The translations under genes were made by a program, and so were the position numbers. A stretch of DNA of 64,000 nucleotides, taken from assembly GCF_009720525.1 (NCBI RefSeq), contig NZ_CP043930.1, positions 1,957,501-2,021,500 on the forward strand, in the 5' to 3' direction. Position 1 is the first letter of the stretch. Each line of letters begins with the position of its first letter. Positions 45,201-53,109 of this stretch are shown here, one piece after another. This DNA comes from Gimesia benthica (GTDB lineage: Bacteria > Planctomycetota > Planctomycetia > Planctomycetales > Planctomycetaceae). Under the pieces are notes generated by a model. That model did not search any database, was not told the origin of the DNA, and saw only the letters and a list, made by a program, of their open reading frames with translations.

Positions 45201-47662
45201 TGTACGGACTCCGGGGAAAGAAATTTGGGATGCTCAATCAGATAACGGTACATGTCGACGATGTATAGCGAGCCATCGGGAGCGGTTCTCATCTGAACGG
45301 GGCGAAACCAGTTATCGGTCGATGTCAGAAATTCACGTCCCTGCTCTTCTTTCGCCCGGTAGCCGGCGAATGTCACTCCCTCAGGTTTCAAGACGCGACG
45401 ATGCACCAACTGATTCACTGGTTCACAGACAAACGCATTTTCATAAAAGGGATCGCCCAGTGCGACATCGCGATAGAGCCCCAGTCCACAGGCAGACGTC
45501 GGTCGGCCGCGTTGTCCACTGAGGTGGAATTGAACCAGTTCCCCGACCGGATATAACTGACTGGCGTCATCACCGCGGGGCACGGCCACTTCAGCCGGCG
45601 GTGAAACCACATACGGATTTTTACGATAGTAAGCTTCATCCACGGGATAATGCACACACAGACTGCCATTCCGACAACCAAACCAGTCTCCCCAGTCATC
45701 GCGGACTCGCCCCTGCTGGGTTCGTCCACTGACCGGCTCCAGTTCTCCCGTCTCAGGATGAAAGCGAAAATCCCGATTGGTAACATTAACGGTCTGACCG
45801 TTGAAGGATTTGATGATCCCGCCAAAAAGCCCCCCGGAAGCATAGACCCAGTTATCCAGGCCCGGTGCCAGACTGTTGACTCGTGCCTGATAGTTGTGGG
45901 TTGCAAAACCGGTGAGCACCTTGCGGTTGATGTCTGCTTTCCCGTCGCCGTCGGTGTCTTCTGCATAAATCACATCGGGGGCAGTACAGACCAGCAACCC
46001 GTTTTTCCAGACCATCAGTCCGGTGGGAAACGGCAGCCCCTCCAGAAACACAGTTGATTTATCGTAGGTCCCGTCCTGATCGAGGTCTTCCAGAAATTTG
46101 ACCACGCCCCCCGGCTTGAGATTGCCGTCCATCCCCTGCGGATAGTCTCGCATTTCCACAACCCACAGTTTTCCATCCGGTCCGAACTCCACTGCCACCG
46201 GATCGACTACCAGCGGCTCGGCGGCCACCACATCGACCTGCAGGTCATCTGCGTAATTCATCCGGGAAATCGATTCTTCCGGAGTCAGTGGTCGTTTCCC
46301 ACCTGTTCGGCTGACATCTTCCGCAGGCTTAAAGTCAGCGGGAATTTGAGCGGCCACTGTCTTGAGAATTTTCCCTTCCAGTCCCGGTGCAAACGGACCC
46401 GGCTTGTCATACCAGACCATCGCATTCCGCCCTTCGTAGCCTCCTTCTTGCAGGACGCGTTCGGACGGAATGTAACAGGGAACATCATTCGCATAAGAAG
46501 AGACCCAGACTTTCTCTCCGTACTTACTCTTGATCGCCAGTGAGTAATCGACGACCACCTCTCCACCAAGAAACACCATTGCCAGGTCGTCGCCGAACAC
46601 CCAGGATTTCACCGGATAGTCGATCTCGTCAATTAAAGCCTCGCCCTGTGCCAGTCGTTTCAGATTTTTCTGAGCGTGGTAGCCCGTAATGCCAGGCTTT
46701 TGTGCCAGCGATTTCCACTCTTCCTCTGTCGGCAGAGTCGCCAACGGGAGTTTCACTTCCTGGCTGTGTGTGGTCAGGCTGCCGGTAATCGGTGTCAGAC
46801 TCGTCTTCAACCGCTGCTTGACACCATCGGCGAGCCCCCGCCCATTCACCCGGGCAGCTCCCTGATCGTCGCCACGGACTTTGGGATTCTGATCGGCTCC
46901 ACAACCAATGGCCACCATTGCCATGCACCCCGGATAATCGGTTTCGATCCCTTCGACAGCACACCCGGCCCAGTCCCCCGACATAAATGGGACCGGTCCT
47001 AATGTAGTACAGTGACAGGCATAGCTCACCAGAATCGCGCGACGCTTTCCCTCCGGACTTTTCACGACCAGAATCGGTACCTCGTAATCGACGGGCCCGG
47101 TGATCTGTCTGCGGTTTTTGGCAAAGGTGGCTGTTCCAGTTCCCCATTCCAGGTGTGCAGGACGGGAATCCTGAATCGCCTGCTTTGCAACCTCGGTCAA
47201 ATTCTCCACTAACTCCTGAGTATAGCGGGCAATCACTGCCTGCTCCTCTTTGGTCAGATCTTTCGTGAACAGGTTTGGCAACACATCAGTCAGCATGGGG
47301 GCGGAATGGGTGTGAGTCGAACAGATCACAACGCCGGATGGCGTCATTTCATATTTATCTTTCAGATTCGCGACAACCTGTTTCGTCACGAGAGCGGGAA
47401 CGCCACAGTTATCAACCGTGATCAGCACACGTGGCTTACCCTGTTGATCCTCAACAGCAACGGCACGTGCCCATAAATGCTGTTCCACCTGATTGATCAG
47501 CTTCGATCCACGAGCGGCGTATCCGCTTAAGGGGACCGGATACTCCGGAGTGATATCGACTTTGGCGATCCCTACTGAAAATGTTTTCGTTTTTTCAGCG
47601 TGAGTGATCGAAAAAGAAATACTGAAGACCACTGCCGTCGTTAAGAGGCGAAAGGCGTGCAT
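42230..47662 (-). CDS. Giant secreted fusion: neutral-ceramidase-like, PVC dehydrogenase, HEAT, haem c, discoidin-like
   Basis: An 1810-residue exported protein with a signal peptide ending near Thr-His-Ala-Glu (about 22). Residues about 28-440 match neutral/alkaline ceramidase (VGIAKVDITPEYPVPLSGYA, VVICSTHTHSAP with the zinc histidines). Residues about 467-830 are the PVC membrane-bound dehydrogenase type (FGPDGKLWVVEMRDYPQGMD, ASGGLFGG). HEAT-like repeats follow to about 1250. A haem-c domain has CASCH near 1270 (GRQVFEKQCASCHRLDGKGH); a discoidin-like domain lies at about 1440-1570; more HEAT-like repeats close the chain. It may hydrolyse an amide-linked lipid or sugar and oxidise a product, passing electrons to its own haem. 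A XylR-type regulator is divergent. Confidence 0.85.
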   Translation of the reverse strand: MHAFRLLTTAVVFSISFSITHAEKTKTFSVGIAKVDITPEYPVPLSGYAARGSKLINQVEQHLWARAVAVEDQQGKPRVLITVDNCGVPALVTKQVVANLKDKYEMTPSGVVICSTHTHSAPMLTDVLPNLFTKDLTKEEQAVIARYTQELVENLTEVAKQAIQDSRPAHLEWGTGTATFAKNRRQITGPVDYEVPILVVKSPEGKRRAILVSYACHCTTLGPVPFMSGDWAGCAVEGIETDYPGCMAMVAIGCGADQNPKVRGDDQGAARVNGRGLADGVKQRLKTSLTPITGSLTTHSQEVKLPLATLPTEEEWKSLAQKPGITGYHAQKNLKRLAQGEALIDEIDYPVKSWVFGDDLAMVFLGGEVVVDYSLAIKSKYGEKVWVSSYANDVPCYIPSERVLQEGGYEGRNAMVWYDKPGPFAPGLEGKILKTVAAQIPADFKPAEDVSRTGGKRPLTPEESISRMNYADDLQVDVVAAEPLVVDPVAVEFGPDGKLWVVEMRDYPQGMDGNLKPGGVVKFLEDLDQDGTYDKSTVFLEGLPFPTGLMVWKNGLLVCTAPDVIYAEDTDGDGKADINRKVLTGFATHNYQARVNSLAPGLDNWVYASGGLFGGIIKSFNGQTVNVTNRDFRFHPETGELEPVSGRTQQGRVRDDWGDWFGCRNGSLCVHYPVDEAYYRKNPYVVSPPAEVAVPRGDDASQLYPVGELVQFHLSGQRGRPTSACGLGLYRDVALGDPFYENAFVCEPVNQLVHRRVLKPEGVTFAGYRAKEEQGREFLTSTDNWFRPVQMRTAPDGSLYIVDMYRYLIEHPKFLSPESVQKLNVRAGETRGRIYRVTRKGQQLKSIPDLKRLSAAKVAGLMESKNGTLRDMVQQELRLRGDQSAVPVLKQIAAEAEFPASRLQALCTLDALQGLDPELLQPRINDAHPGVRREAIRLSEPFLNESSPLADAVLAQAKQEQDPSVILQLAYSLGDLKGDAATAALLKLMQQHADSVYIRSAVLTSFEPSRLASAIASLLPQVTANPKMLPVLNALTDMAIASKQPKVLNDLAVHLTAHAAESQQIPSWEWNLLAQLLQSPQVKQQGHSDVFQEQISALSPRARELVSDVDQSPEERVTSLEFLLSLKQNQKDLDFVADLLSPQTPLKLQIAALRNLIATQNPEALELVFENWKQFTPSIQAEVLNQLLLRESTTQALLKQVEQKQVQPAQIDLTNQQRLLEHKNSKIKEHAQKLFSAASSASREQVLKQYQSVDLKQGNLERGRQVFEKQCASCHRLDGKGHVVGPDLAALTDQSKSFLLTSILDPNKAVDGRYASYLAVTEDGKLNTGILVSEQSNSITLKAQQGKVLTILRAQIDELINSGKSLMPEGLEREIPPAAMADLIVYLQEHSAPVTYKYAGAVTPDASYPDDAQKPKLVDRMNGTPKFNDGQWVGFRFTGEHPQPRIELDLGKKMPLQSLRIVYGVNHEPGSIHAPRSVRVSFSNNGREFGNPVQFSEFDNHPDGLGLYEIDRRMIEITFPEQRGRFVRIDFQSAGRWLFLSEISLASTATSDQHQAVSVTPGAAEQAAPEVDPVARIKSLVADVKVGTPDEYRNIPDIWRQAIAAGKRNQADELHRLLAASLPDFGQSLECWQAVVIGGGVINGITIAGDWPRTKIENILKATPPLEVRWKQSLHAAVKMADDPKIKSGTRYDALRMVAMLDYEKCQQQLKRYLMDAKQAELQMGAVSGLGDINTPEAAQDLITALPKLTPRNRKLAVEALVRTEVRTLMLLQALEKKELAAELVDASVQQQLKMSENAEIKKRAQTVFP

Positions 47663-47868
47663 GAGCTGGGGTCCTGTTCTGGAAAACAGTCTGGATGACT
47701 AGCGCAGGTATTGATTTTGATTGAATCAATTCCAGTGATCCCAGGCTGTTCTCATTTTTTAAAAATCTTTATTATCAAATAATCACTTCAGTGTAACCTC
47801 GGCAGAGAGGCGTAATCAATCCAGTGATGCGTCATTCACTTTCAATTTTGCGACACCGGAACTCAGTA

Positions 47869-49029
47869 ATGCAGAACCGTACCGCCCCCCAGGTGGCGAT
47901 ATTCATAGAAACGTCCAAAACTTTCGGTAGAGAAATCCTGCAGGGAATCTCCAGCTATTCGCGGACCCATGGGCCCTGGTCTGTCTACATTGATGAATGG
48001 GGACCAGAGACGTCGTTACCTGACTGGCTGAATGGCTGGGAGGGAGATGGCATCATTGCCCGCGTCCGTTCACGTCAGATGGCAGAGCGACTGTCAGCGG
48101 CCAATGTCCCCGTAGTCGACACTCTGCAGCAGATCCCCAACCTGGGTCTGCCCGGCGTTTACTCTGATGATACAGCTCTGGCCCGGATTGCCTTCGAACA
48201 TTTACAGGATAGGCACCTCAGAAATTTTGCCTTTGTGGGTGTTGAACGGGCCAACTGGTCTCTTCGTCGGCAACAGGCATTTGCTGAACAGGCAGCGCGA
48301 CAGGGTGCCAGTTGTGAAATTTACTCCCCGCTTTCCCGCAGAAGATTCGTGGAGAGTTGGAACGGAGGACAAGAGGATCTGGGCGACTGGCTGGAATCGC
48401 TTCCAAAGCCGGTCGGACTGATGGCAGCTCATGATCTGCGGGCGCTCTGTGTCCTGGATGCCTGCCGCCGGCGTAATATCGCGGTACCGGAACAGGTGGC
48501 TGTCGTGGGAGTGGACGATGACGATGTCTTCTGTGAGGCAGTTGACCCACCTCTGACCAGCATCGCCCATCAGGCCAAAGCGGTAGGTTACCAGGCTGCA
48601 GCGCTGCTTGATCGCCTGATGAAAGGAGAACAGACCGAAGATTCAACAATCCTGGTCCCTCCCCGCCTGCTGATTCCCCGCCGCTCCACTGATACCATCG
48701 CCGTCGATGACCCCGCAATCGCAGCAGCACTCGAATTTATCAGGCACAATGCGTGTGGGAAAATCAGTGTTTCACTGATTGCCCGCCACGTCAATCTGGC
48801 ACGGCGTTCCCTGGAACGTCGCTTTACCAGACTGGTGGGAAAAACGCCGCACCAGATCATCGCGGAAGAACGTCTCCGGCGCGCCAGACAATTGCTGATT
48901 GACACTGATTTCACGCTCGAACAGATTGCAGCCATGTCTGGATTCTCCAGTGCCGCCTACCTGAGTGTGATCATCAGGCAGCATGAGGACTGTACTCCGA
49001 CCGAGTTTCGAATGAAGGCGCAACATTAG
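47869..49029 (+). CDS. XylR-type transcription activator (periplasmic-binding-like + AraC HTH)
   Basis: Starting at the ATG at 47869, 386 residues: a LacI/GalR-like sensor domain (QVAIFIETSKTFGREILQGI, VVGVDDDDVFCEAVDPPLTSI) followed by a C-terminal AraC-type pair of helix-turn-helices (about 280-385, NLARRSLERRFTRLVGKTPHQ and QIAAMSGFSSAAYLSVIIRQHE). It probably binds a sugar or related ligand and activates its target genes. It is divergent from the giant ceramidase/dehydrogenase gene, which is the natural target. GTG at 47824 or ATG at 47827 would add a 14-15 residue tail with no matching ribosome site. Confidence 0.9.
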   Translation: MQNRTAPQVAIFIETSKTFGREILQGISSYSRTHGPWSVYIDEWGPETSLPDWLNGWEGDGIIARVRSRQMAERLSAANVPVVDTLQQIPNLGLPGVYSDDTALARIAFEHLQDRHLRNFAFVGVERANWSLRRQQAFAEQAARQGASCEIYSPLSRRRFVESWNGGQEDLGDWLESLPKPVGLMAAHDLRALCVLDACRRRNIAVPEQVAVVGVDDDDVFCEAVDPPLTSIAHQAKAVGYQAAALLDRLMKGEQTEDSTILVPPRLLIPRRSTDTIAVDDPAIAAALEFIRHNACGKISVSLIARHVNLARRSLERRFTRLVGKTPHQIIAEERLRRARQLLIDTDFTLEQIAAMSGFSSAAYLSVIIRQHEDCTPTEFRMKAQH

Positions 49030-49190
49030 AAGGAATCTGCTTCATCTCATCATTGCTTTAAAAGAATCAGAAATTTGATTAGAGAAATTCTAACTGGAAT
49101 AAGATCAATGATAGTCGATAAGAGGCTATTGACGCCTCAAATACTTACCCATAAAATGGCCGGATTCCATCTCATACATCAGGGCTAAAA

Positions 49191-49670
49191 ATGGCGCACA
49201 GCAATCTGCAAGAAGAGCTAAAAAAGAAACAACCTTTCGATTCTCTGGAACAGGCAGCCATTTTAAATATCCTGCGAACCAGCGATATTTTTCATAACCA
49301 GTTCGGTAAGCTGTTCCGGGAATTTGGCTTAACCCCTTCTCAGTATAATGTTTTACGCATTCTACGCGGAGAAGGTAAACCCATGCCTTCACTGGAAATT
49401 GCCGGTCGAATGGTACAGGTCGTTCCCGCCATCACCGGATTACTGGACCGACTGCAGGCTCAGGATCTGGTCAAACGCAAACGCTGCACGGAAGACCGGC
49501 GTGTGGTTTACATTGAAATCACACCGAAAGCACTCAAACTGCTCAAGCAGATCGATGAGCCGGATCTCGAATTGCACCGCAAATTGATCGGCCATTTGAG
49601 TAAAAATGAACTGAATGAGCTGTCCCGGCTTCTCGAGAAGGCCCGAACCTCGTTGGTTCCCGCCAACTAG
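49191..49670 (+). CDS. MarR-family transcription regulator
   Basis: The 159-residue protein has the MarR winged-helix: LTPSQYNVLRILRGEGKPMPSLEIAGRM, then VPAITGLLDRLQAQDLVKRKRCTEDRRVVYIEIT, the recognition helix and wing with the conserved DRR. The helices at both ends form the dimer. It commonly represses genes for efflux or stress and releases DNA on binding a small aromatic ligand or on oxidation. No cysteine suited to redox sensing apart from one in the wing (KRCTEDRR). No target gene is adjacent, so it may control itself. Confidence 0.93.
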   Translation: MAHSNLQEELKKKQPFDSLEQAAILNILRTSDIFHNQFGKLFREFGLTPSQYNVLRILRGEGKPMPSLEIAGRMVQVVPAITGLLDRLQAQDLVKRKRCTEDRRVVYIEITPKALKLLKQIDEPDLELHRKLIGHLSKNELNELSRLLEKARTSLVPAN

Positions 49671-50168
49671 AATTCAAATGACCTGCTTTGCAGTTCGTGG
49701 ATTTAAGCGGCCGTCACTATCCAGGCAATGTCAAATCTCCTGAATTAACATTCGAGCCTCGCCAGATTTTTTCTCACATCTCGAAACGGTCCTCCCCCCT
49801 AAACAATGCGTGAGTCAGGAGTTCCGTACTTACTAAGCACGCTATGCATAGCCGATGCCTGCACAAGTTTTGACTTTTTTGCCAATAATCTGAATTCTCT
49901 GAATCAGATCTCTTTTTTAAAGGTAGTTATATTATCACGGGGAAGGTATGCGCCAGTTCTGGCGATCATATTCAGAGATTTTGATGAACTCCAGATAATA
50001 CCGGATTGTCTGATTACTACTGGATAATTTTATTCCATTCCTTAAGCAGTTTGAGTACATTGAATAATGTATCTCTGATACATCTGCCTTCCTGAACTTA
50101 GTTGACTCCCTGCAATAACCAATCGATTGCAATCAGCGTTTGACCACTGTTATTGCTGAGGTTGTAAG
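49671..50168. other. Intergenic spacer before the sigma-factor gene
   Basis: About 500 AT-richer bases. It carries the left copy of a 12-base inverted repeat (49829-49840) and the leader of the sigma-factor gene. No tRNA, RNA hairpin or clear promoter was identified; TTGACT at 49870-49875 has no matching -10 box. Confidence 0.4.
49829..49840 (+). repeat. Left copy of a 12-base inverted repeat bracketing the sigma/kinase/GT genes
   Basis: CTTACTAAGCAC here is the exact reverse complement of GTGCTTAGTAAG at 54666-54677. The core CTTACTAAG is itself palindromic, so only the CAC/GTG ends fix the orientation. Flanks differ beyond the 12 bases. Confidence 0.55.
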
Positions 50169-50807
50169 GTGATCGGTAAGGAACGCCATCAAATGAACTA
50201 CGGCACTGAATGGCCTTCGACACATATAACGCTGCTGAACCGTGTCCGCCTGCATACGGATGCGGAGGCGTGGCGGGAGTTTGTAAAAATCTACGGCCCC
50301 CTGATCTACAATTACTGCCGAAAAAAACGGCTGAATGACGCCGATGCCGAGGATGTCTGCCAGGAAGTCTTTCGCCAGATCAGCACATCCCTGAACTCAT
50401 TTGAGTACAACAGAAAGCTGGGCCGTTTTCGTTCCTGGCTGGGTACCGTCACCTACCACGAAATCTGCCGGTTCTGGAAAAAGAACCAGCGGGTTCAACA
50501 CCAGACGGGAAAAAGCGAACTGGAAGAGTTTATCAACAAACACCCGGGAGAAATCGATGGTGTCTGGTCTGATGAATTCTGCAGTCATATCTATGAAACC
50601 GCATTGCAGACAATCCGCCCGCAATTTGATGAAAAAACCTGGCGCGCGTTTGAACTCACCTGGATTCAGGATTCCCCTACCAAAGCAGCGGCGGTAGAAT
50701 TGGACGTTGATCCGAACTGGATTTACAAAGCCAAGTTCCTGGTTCAACAGAAACTGAAAGAGGAAATCAAACGTCTTTCCTTTGACAGCGTCGTATTCCA
50801 GAAGTAA
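50169..50807 (+). CDS. ECF-type RNA polymerase sigma factor
   Basis: The protein of 212 residues has sigma region 2 (WREFVKIYGPLIYNYCRKKRLNDADAED then VCQEVFRQI) and a -10 recognition part with FRSWLGTVTYHEICRFWKK. Region 4 is near 155-205 (FELTWIQDSPTKAAAVELDVD). This is the form commonly seen in planctomycete ECF groups. It directs polymerase to its own set of promoters. The GTG at 50169 follows GAGG at 7 bases; the ATG at 50193, with AAGGA, is an alternative. The next gene, 19 bases on, encodes a kinase with an anti-sigma-like zinc motif that should control it. Confidence 0.92.
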   Translation: MIGKERHQMNYGTEWPSTHITLLNRVRLHTDAEAWREFVKIYGPLIYNYCRKKRLNDADAEDVCQEVFRQISTSLNSFEYNRKLGRFRSWLGTVTYHEICRFWKKNQRVQHQTGKSELEEFINKHPGEIDGVWSDEFCSHIYETALQTIRPQFDEKTWRAFELTWIQDSPTKAAAVELDVDPNWIYKAKFLVQQKLKEEIKRLSFDSVVFQK

Positions 50808-50825
50808 GCAGATCTTGAGTTCTTC

Positions 50826-52940
50826 ATGGAAAATTGCCTCTCGGATAATCAAATCCACCAATATCTGGTACATGACCTGAATGGCGAAGATTTACAGCGC
50901 TATTCTGAGCACCTCAATGAGTGCGGCAGTTGCCAGAAACGAATTGAGATCCAGTCAGAAGACGATGAGCTCAAAGTCTGGCATAACCGTCATCGGCAAC
51001 AGACCCTGGATGAGCCTGTAGAGAAGCACGCTTTTACCGACGATCGGATCGACAAACTTTTTCGCTCCACATTTTCTTCCATCCACAACCCCGGCACCTC
51101 CGATAATAAGACAGCCGAACAATCGGCTGACATCGCAGCCTCTACATCGACACTGCCCGATGAAGCCCCCATCAGAACCATTGGGAATTACCATCTCATT
51201 GAACAGATTGGGAAAGGAGGCATGGGAGCCGTCTACCGTGCCACACATTCACATCTGAAAAAACAGGTCGTTGTGAAACTGATCCTGAATAATCGCGTCG
51301 ATGACGAGACTCAGGTTCAACGGTTTTACCGGGAAATGGAAGTAATCGGCAGCCTGGATCATGCCAACATTGTCAAAGCTACCGATGCAGGAGAGATCGA
51401 CGGGACCTGCTTTCTGGTGATGGAATACCTGGACGGCCACGATGTCAAATCCATCCTGAATGCGGAAAAAAAGATCCCTCTCTCATCCGCTTGTTACATC
51501 CTGAGACAGGTGGCAAATGGCCTGCAGTACATCCACAACCATCAGTTAATCCACAGGGACATCAAACCCTCCAACCTGTTTCTGACCACCGACGGGCAGG
51601 TCAAGATTCTTGACCTCGGACTGGCCGGATTGAAACAGGGGGAATGCAGCGACCTGACCGATAGTAACTGCATTATGGGCAGCGTCTATTACATGGCCCC
51701 GGAGCAGGCACAAAACGTCAAAAACATTGACCAGCGCGCAGACATTTACAGTCTGGGCTGCGCTTTCTATCAGATGCTCACTGGCCGGCCCCCATTCAAG
51801 AAGACATCGCAACTCGAAACGATTATCGCGCATCGCGAGACACCACCGCCACATCTGCGAGTTCCCATTCCGAACATCCCCCCTGAAATTGAAGATCTTT
51901 TTCAGTCCATGATGAAAAAAGATCCGGAAGAACGGATTCAGACTATGGCAGAAGTTGTGGAGATCCTCGACCACTTTCTGTATCAGCGATCGGAGCTACC
52001 ACTCAGCGAATCTTCGGAAACCCGGTTCACCGAGTCTCAGGAACTGAAACAATTATGTACGAACGCAAGGCTCTCCCCTGCAATCGAAGCACTGCAACAA
52101 ACGGCGACGACTCAATACAGTCAGTTGGGAGAATCCGCCCCTCTCCGAAAGAGAATGGTCAGTTCATCTATTTTCATCGCCTGTGCATTGGGAATGGCTG
52201 GTGCGATGATCTGGTTGAATAATCCCAAAATAGCAGACAACCAAACCATACAAACAGCCGGTATATCTACAGGGATTCAGTCCGTTATCAATCCGGAACT
52301 GGAAAGAAAAGCTGCAGTCTGGTTCCTCAAACATCGCTGCGAGCTACTGATCTCAGGTGAAAATACCCCCATCAGTCAAGTTGAATCGCTCCCTGATCGT
52401 GATTTTTCCATCATAGGAATTGATTTCAAACCCCAGCCCATCACTCCCGAACTGCTGGCTCCTCTCAAAAATCTCTCAAGACTCGAGGCACTCAATATGT
52501 ATGACTGCCGGATCACTACCGGCTCACTACAGTCACTGGAAAATATGGGCTCTCTCTTGAAACTGGACCTGCATAATACAGGAATTACTGATGCTGACCT
52601 GGCAGTCGTCAGCAGCCTGAAAAATCTAACCAATCTCTCAATTCATAAAAATCCGAAATTAACTGATCAGGGATTACAACATCTCAGTGCCCTGCAGAAC
52701 CTGGAATCAGTCAATCTGGCACGCTTAAATACTTCCGACAAAGGTCTGCAGTTTCTGCAAACAAATCCCGCTCTGAACTGGTTGAACCTGGAAGACACCA
52801 AAACCTCTGACGCCTCAGTCCCTGCCCTCAAAACGCTCCAAAGCATGGATAAGCTATACCTGAAAAATTCCAATGTTACAGAACAGGGTTTTCAGGAAAT
52901 AAAAAACAGTCTGCAAAATGCAAGAGTTCTTTCATATTGA
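50826..52940 (+). CDS. Ser/Thr kinase with anti-sigma-like zinc motif and leucine-rich repeats
   Basis: This 704-residue protein has four parts. Residues 1-45 carry H29-x3-C33-x2-C36, the zinc-binding anti-sigma (ZAS) signature. The kinase lies at about 122-390: glycine loop IGKGGMGAVYRA, VVVKL lysine, HRDIKPSNLF catalytic loop, LDLGLAG and APEQ. A membrane helix follows near 445-463. The outside part (about 480-700) has leucine-rich repeats (LEALNMYDCRI, LLKLDLHNTGITDADL, LTNLSIHKNPKLTDQGLQHL). An outside ligand could alter the kinase and release the sigma factor encoded upstream. Kinase and ZAS assignments are read directly; the mechanism is inference. Confidence 0.92.
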   Translation: MENCLSDNQIHQYLVHDLNGEDLQRYSEHLNECGSCQKRIEIQSEDDELKVWHNRHRQQTLDEPVEKHAFTDDRIDKLFRSTFSSIHNPGTSDNKTAEQSADIAASTSTLPDEAPIRTIGNYHLIEQIGKGGMGAVYRATHSHLKKQVVVKLILNNRVDDETQVQRFYREMEVIGSLDHANIVKATDAGEIDGTCFLVMEYLDGHDVKSILNAEKKIPLSSACYILRQVANGLQYIHNHQLIHRDIKPSNLFLTTDGQVKILDLGLAGLKQGECSDLTDSNCIMGSVYYMAPEQAQNVKNIDQRADIYSLGCAFYQMLTGRPPFKKTSQLETIIAHRETPPPHLRVPIPNIPPEIEDLFQSMMKKDPEERIQTMAEVVEILDHFLYQRSELPLSESSETRFTESQELKQLCTNARLSPAIEALQQTATTQYSQLGESAPLRKRMVSSSIFIACALGMAGAMIWLNNPKIADNQTIQTAGISTGIQSVINPELERKAAVWFLKHRCELLISGENTPISQVESLPDRDFSIIGIDFKPQPITPELLAPLKNLSRLEALNMYDCRITTGSLQSLENMGSLLKLDLHNTGITDADLAVVSSLKNLTNLSIHKNPKLTDQGLQHLSALQNLESVNLARLNTSDKGLQFLQTNPALNWLNLEDTKTSDASVPALKTLQSMDKLYLKNSNVTEQGFQEIKNSLQNARVLSY

Positions 52941-53109
52941 ATTTCATCTCCCGCATCGCCTTGTTCAGATAAAAGTCGCACACCGCTACTCGGCACAAGA
53001 CCACCAGCCCGCCTTCCAATCTGAAATCCATATCTTGACCCTCCGGTCCCCTTCTGAATACTTCAACCTGGTTTGTGTTTTCAGATTCTAATTCAAAAGG
53101 GCTAAATCG

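Noticed and set aside
49806-50027. 73-codon plus-strand frame before the sigma-factor gene
   Set aside because: No ribosome site, no motif, and composition fits non-coding AT-rich spacer.
49671-50168. Possible tRNA or small RNA in the spacer
   Set aside because: No T-loop (GGTTCRANTCC-type) sequence or cloverleaf pairing could be found here or in other spacers.
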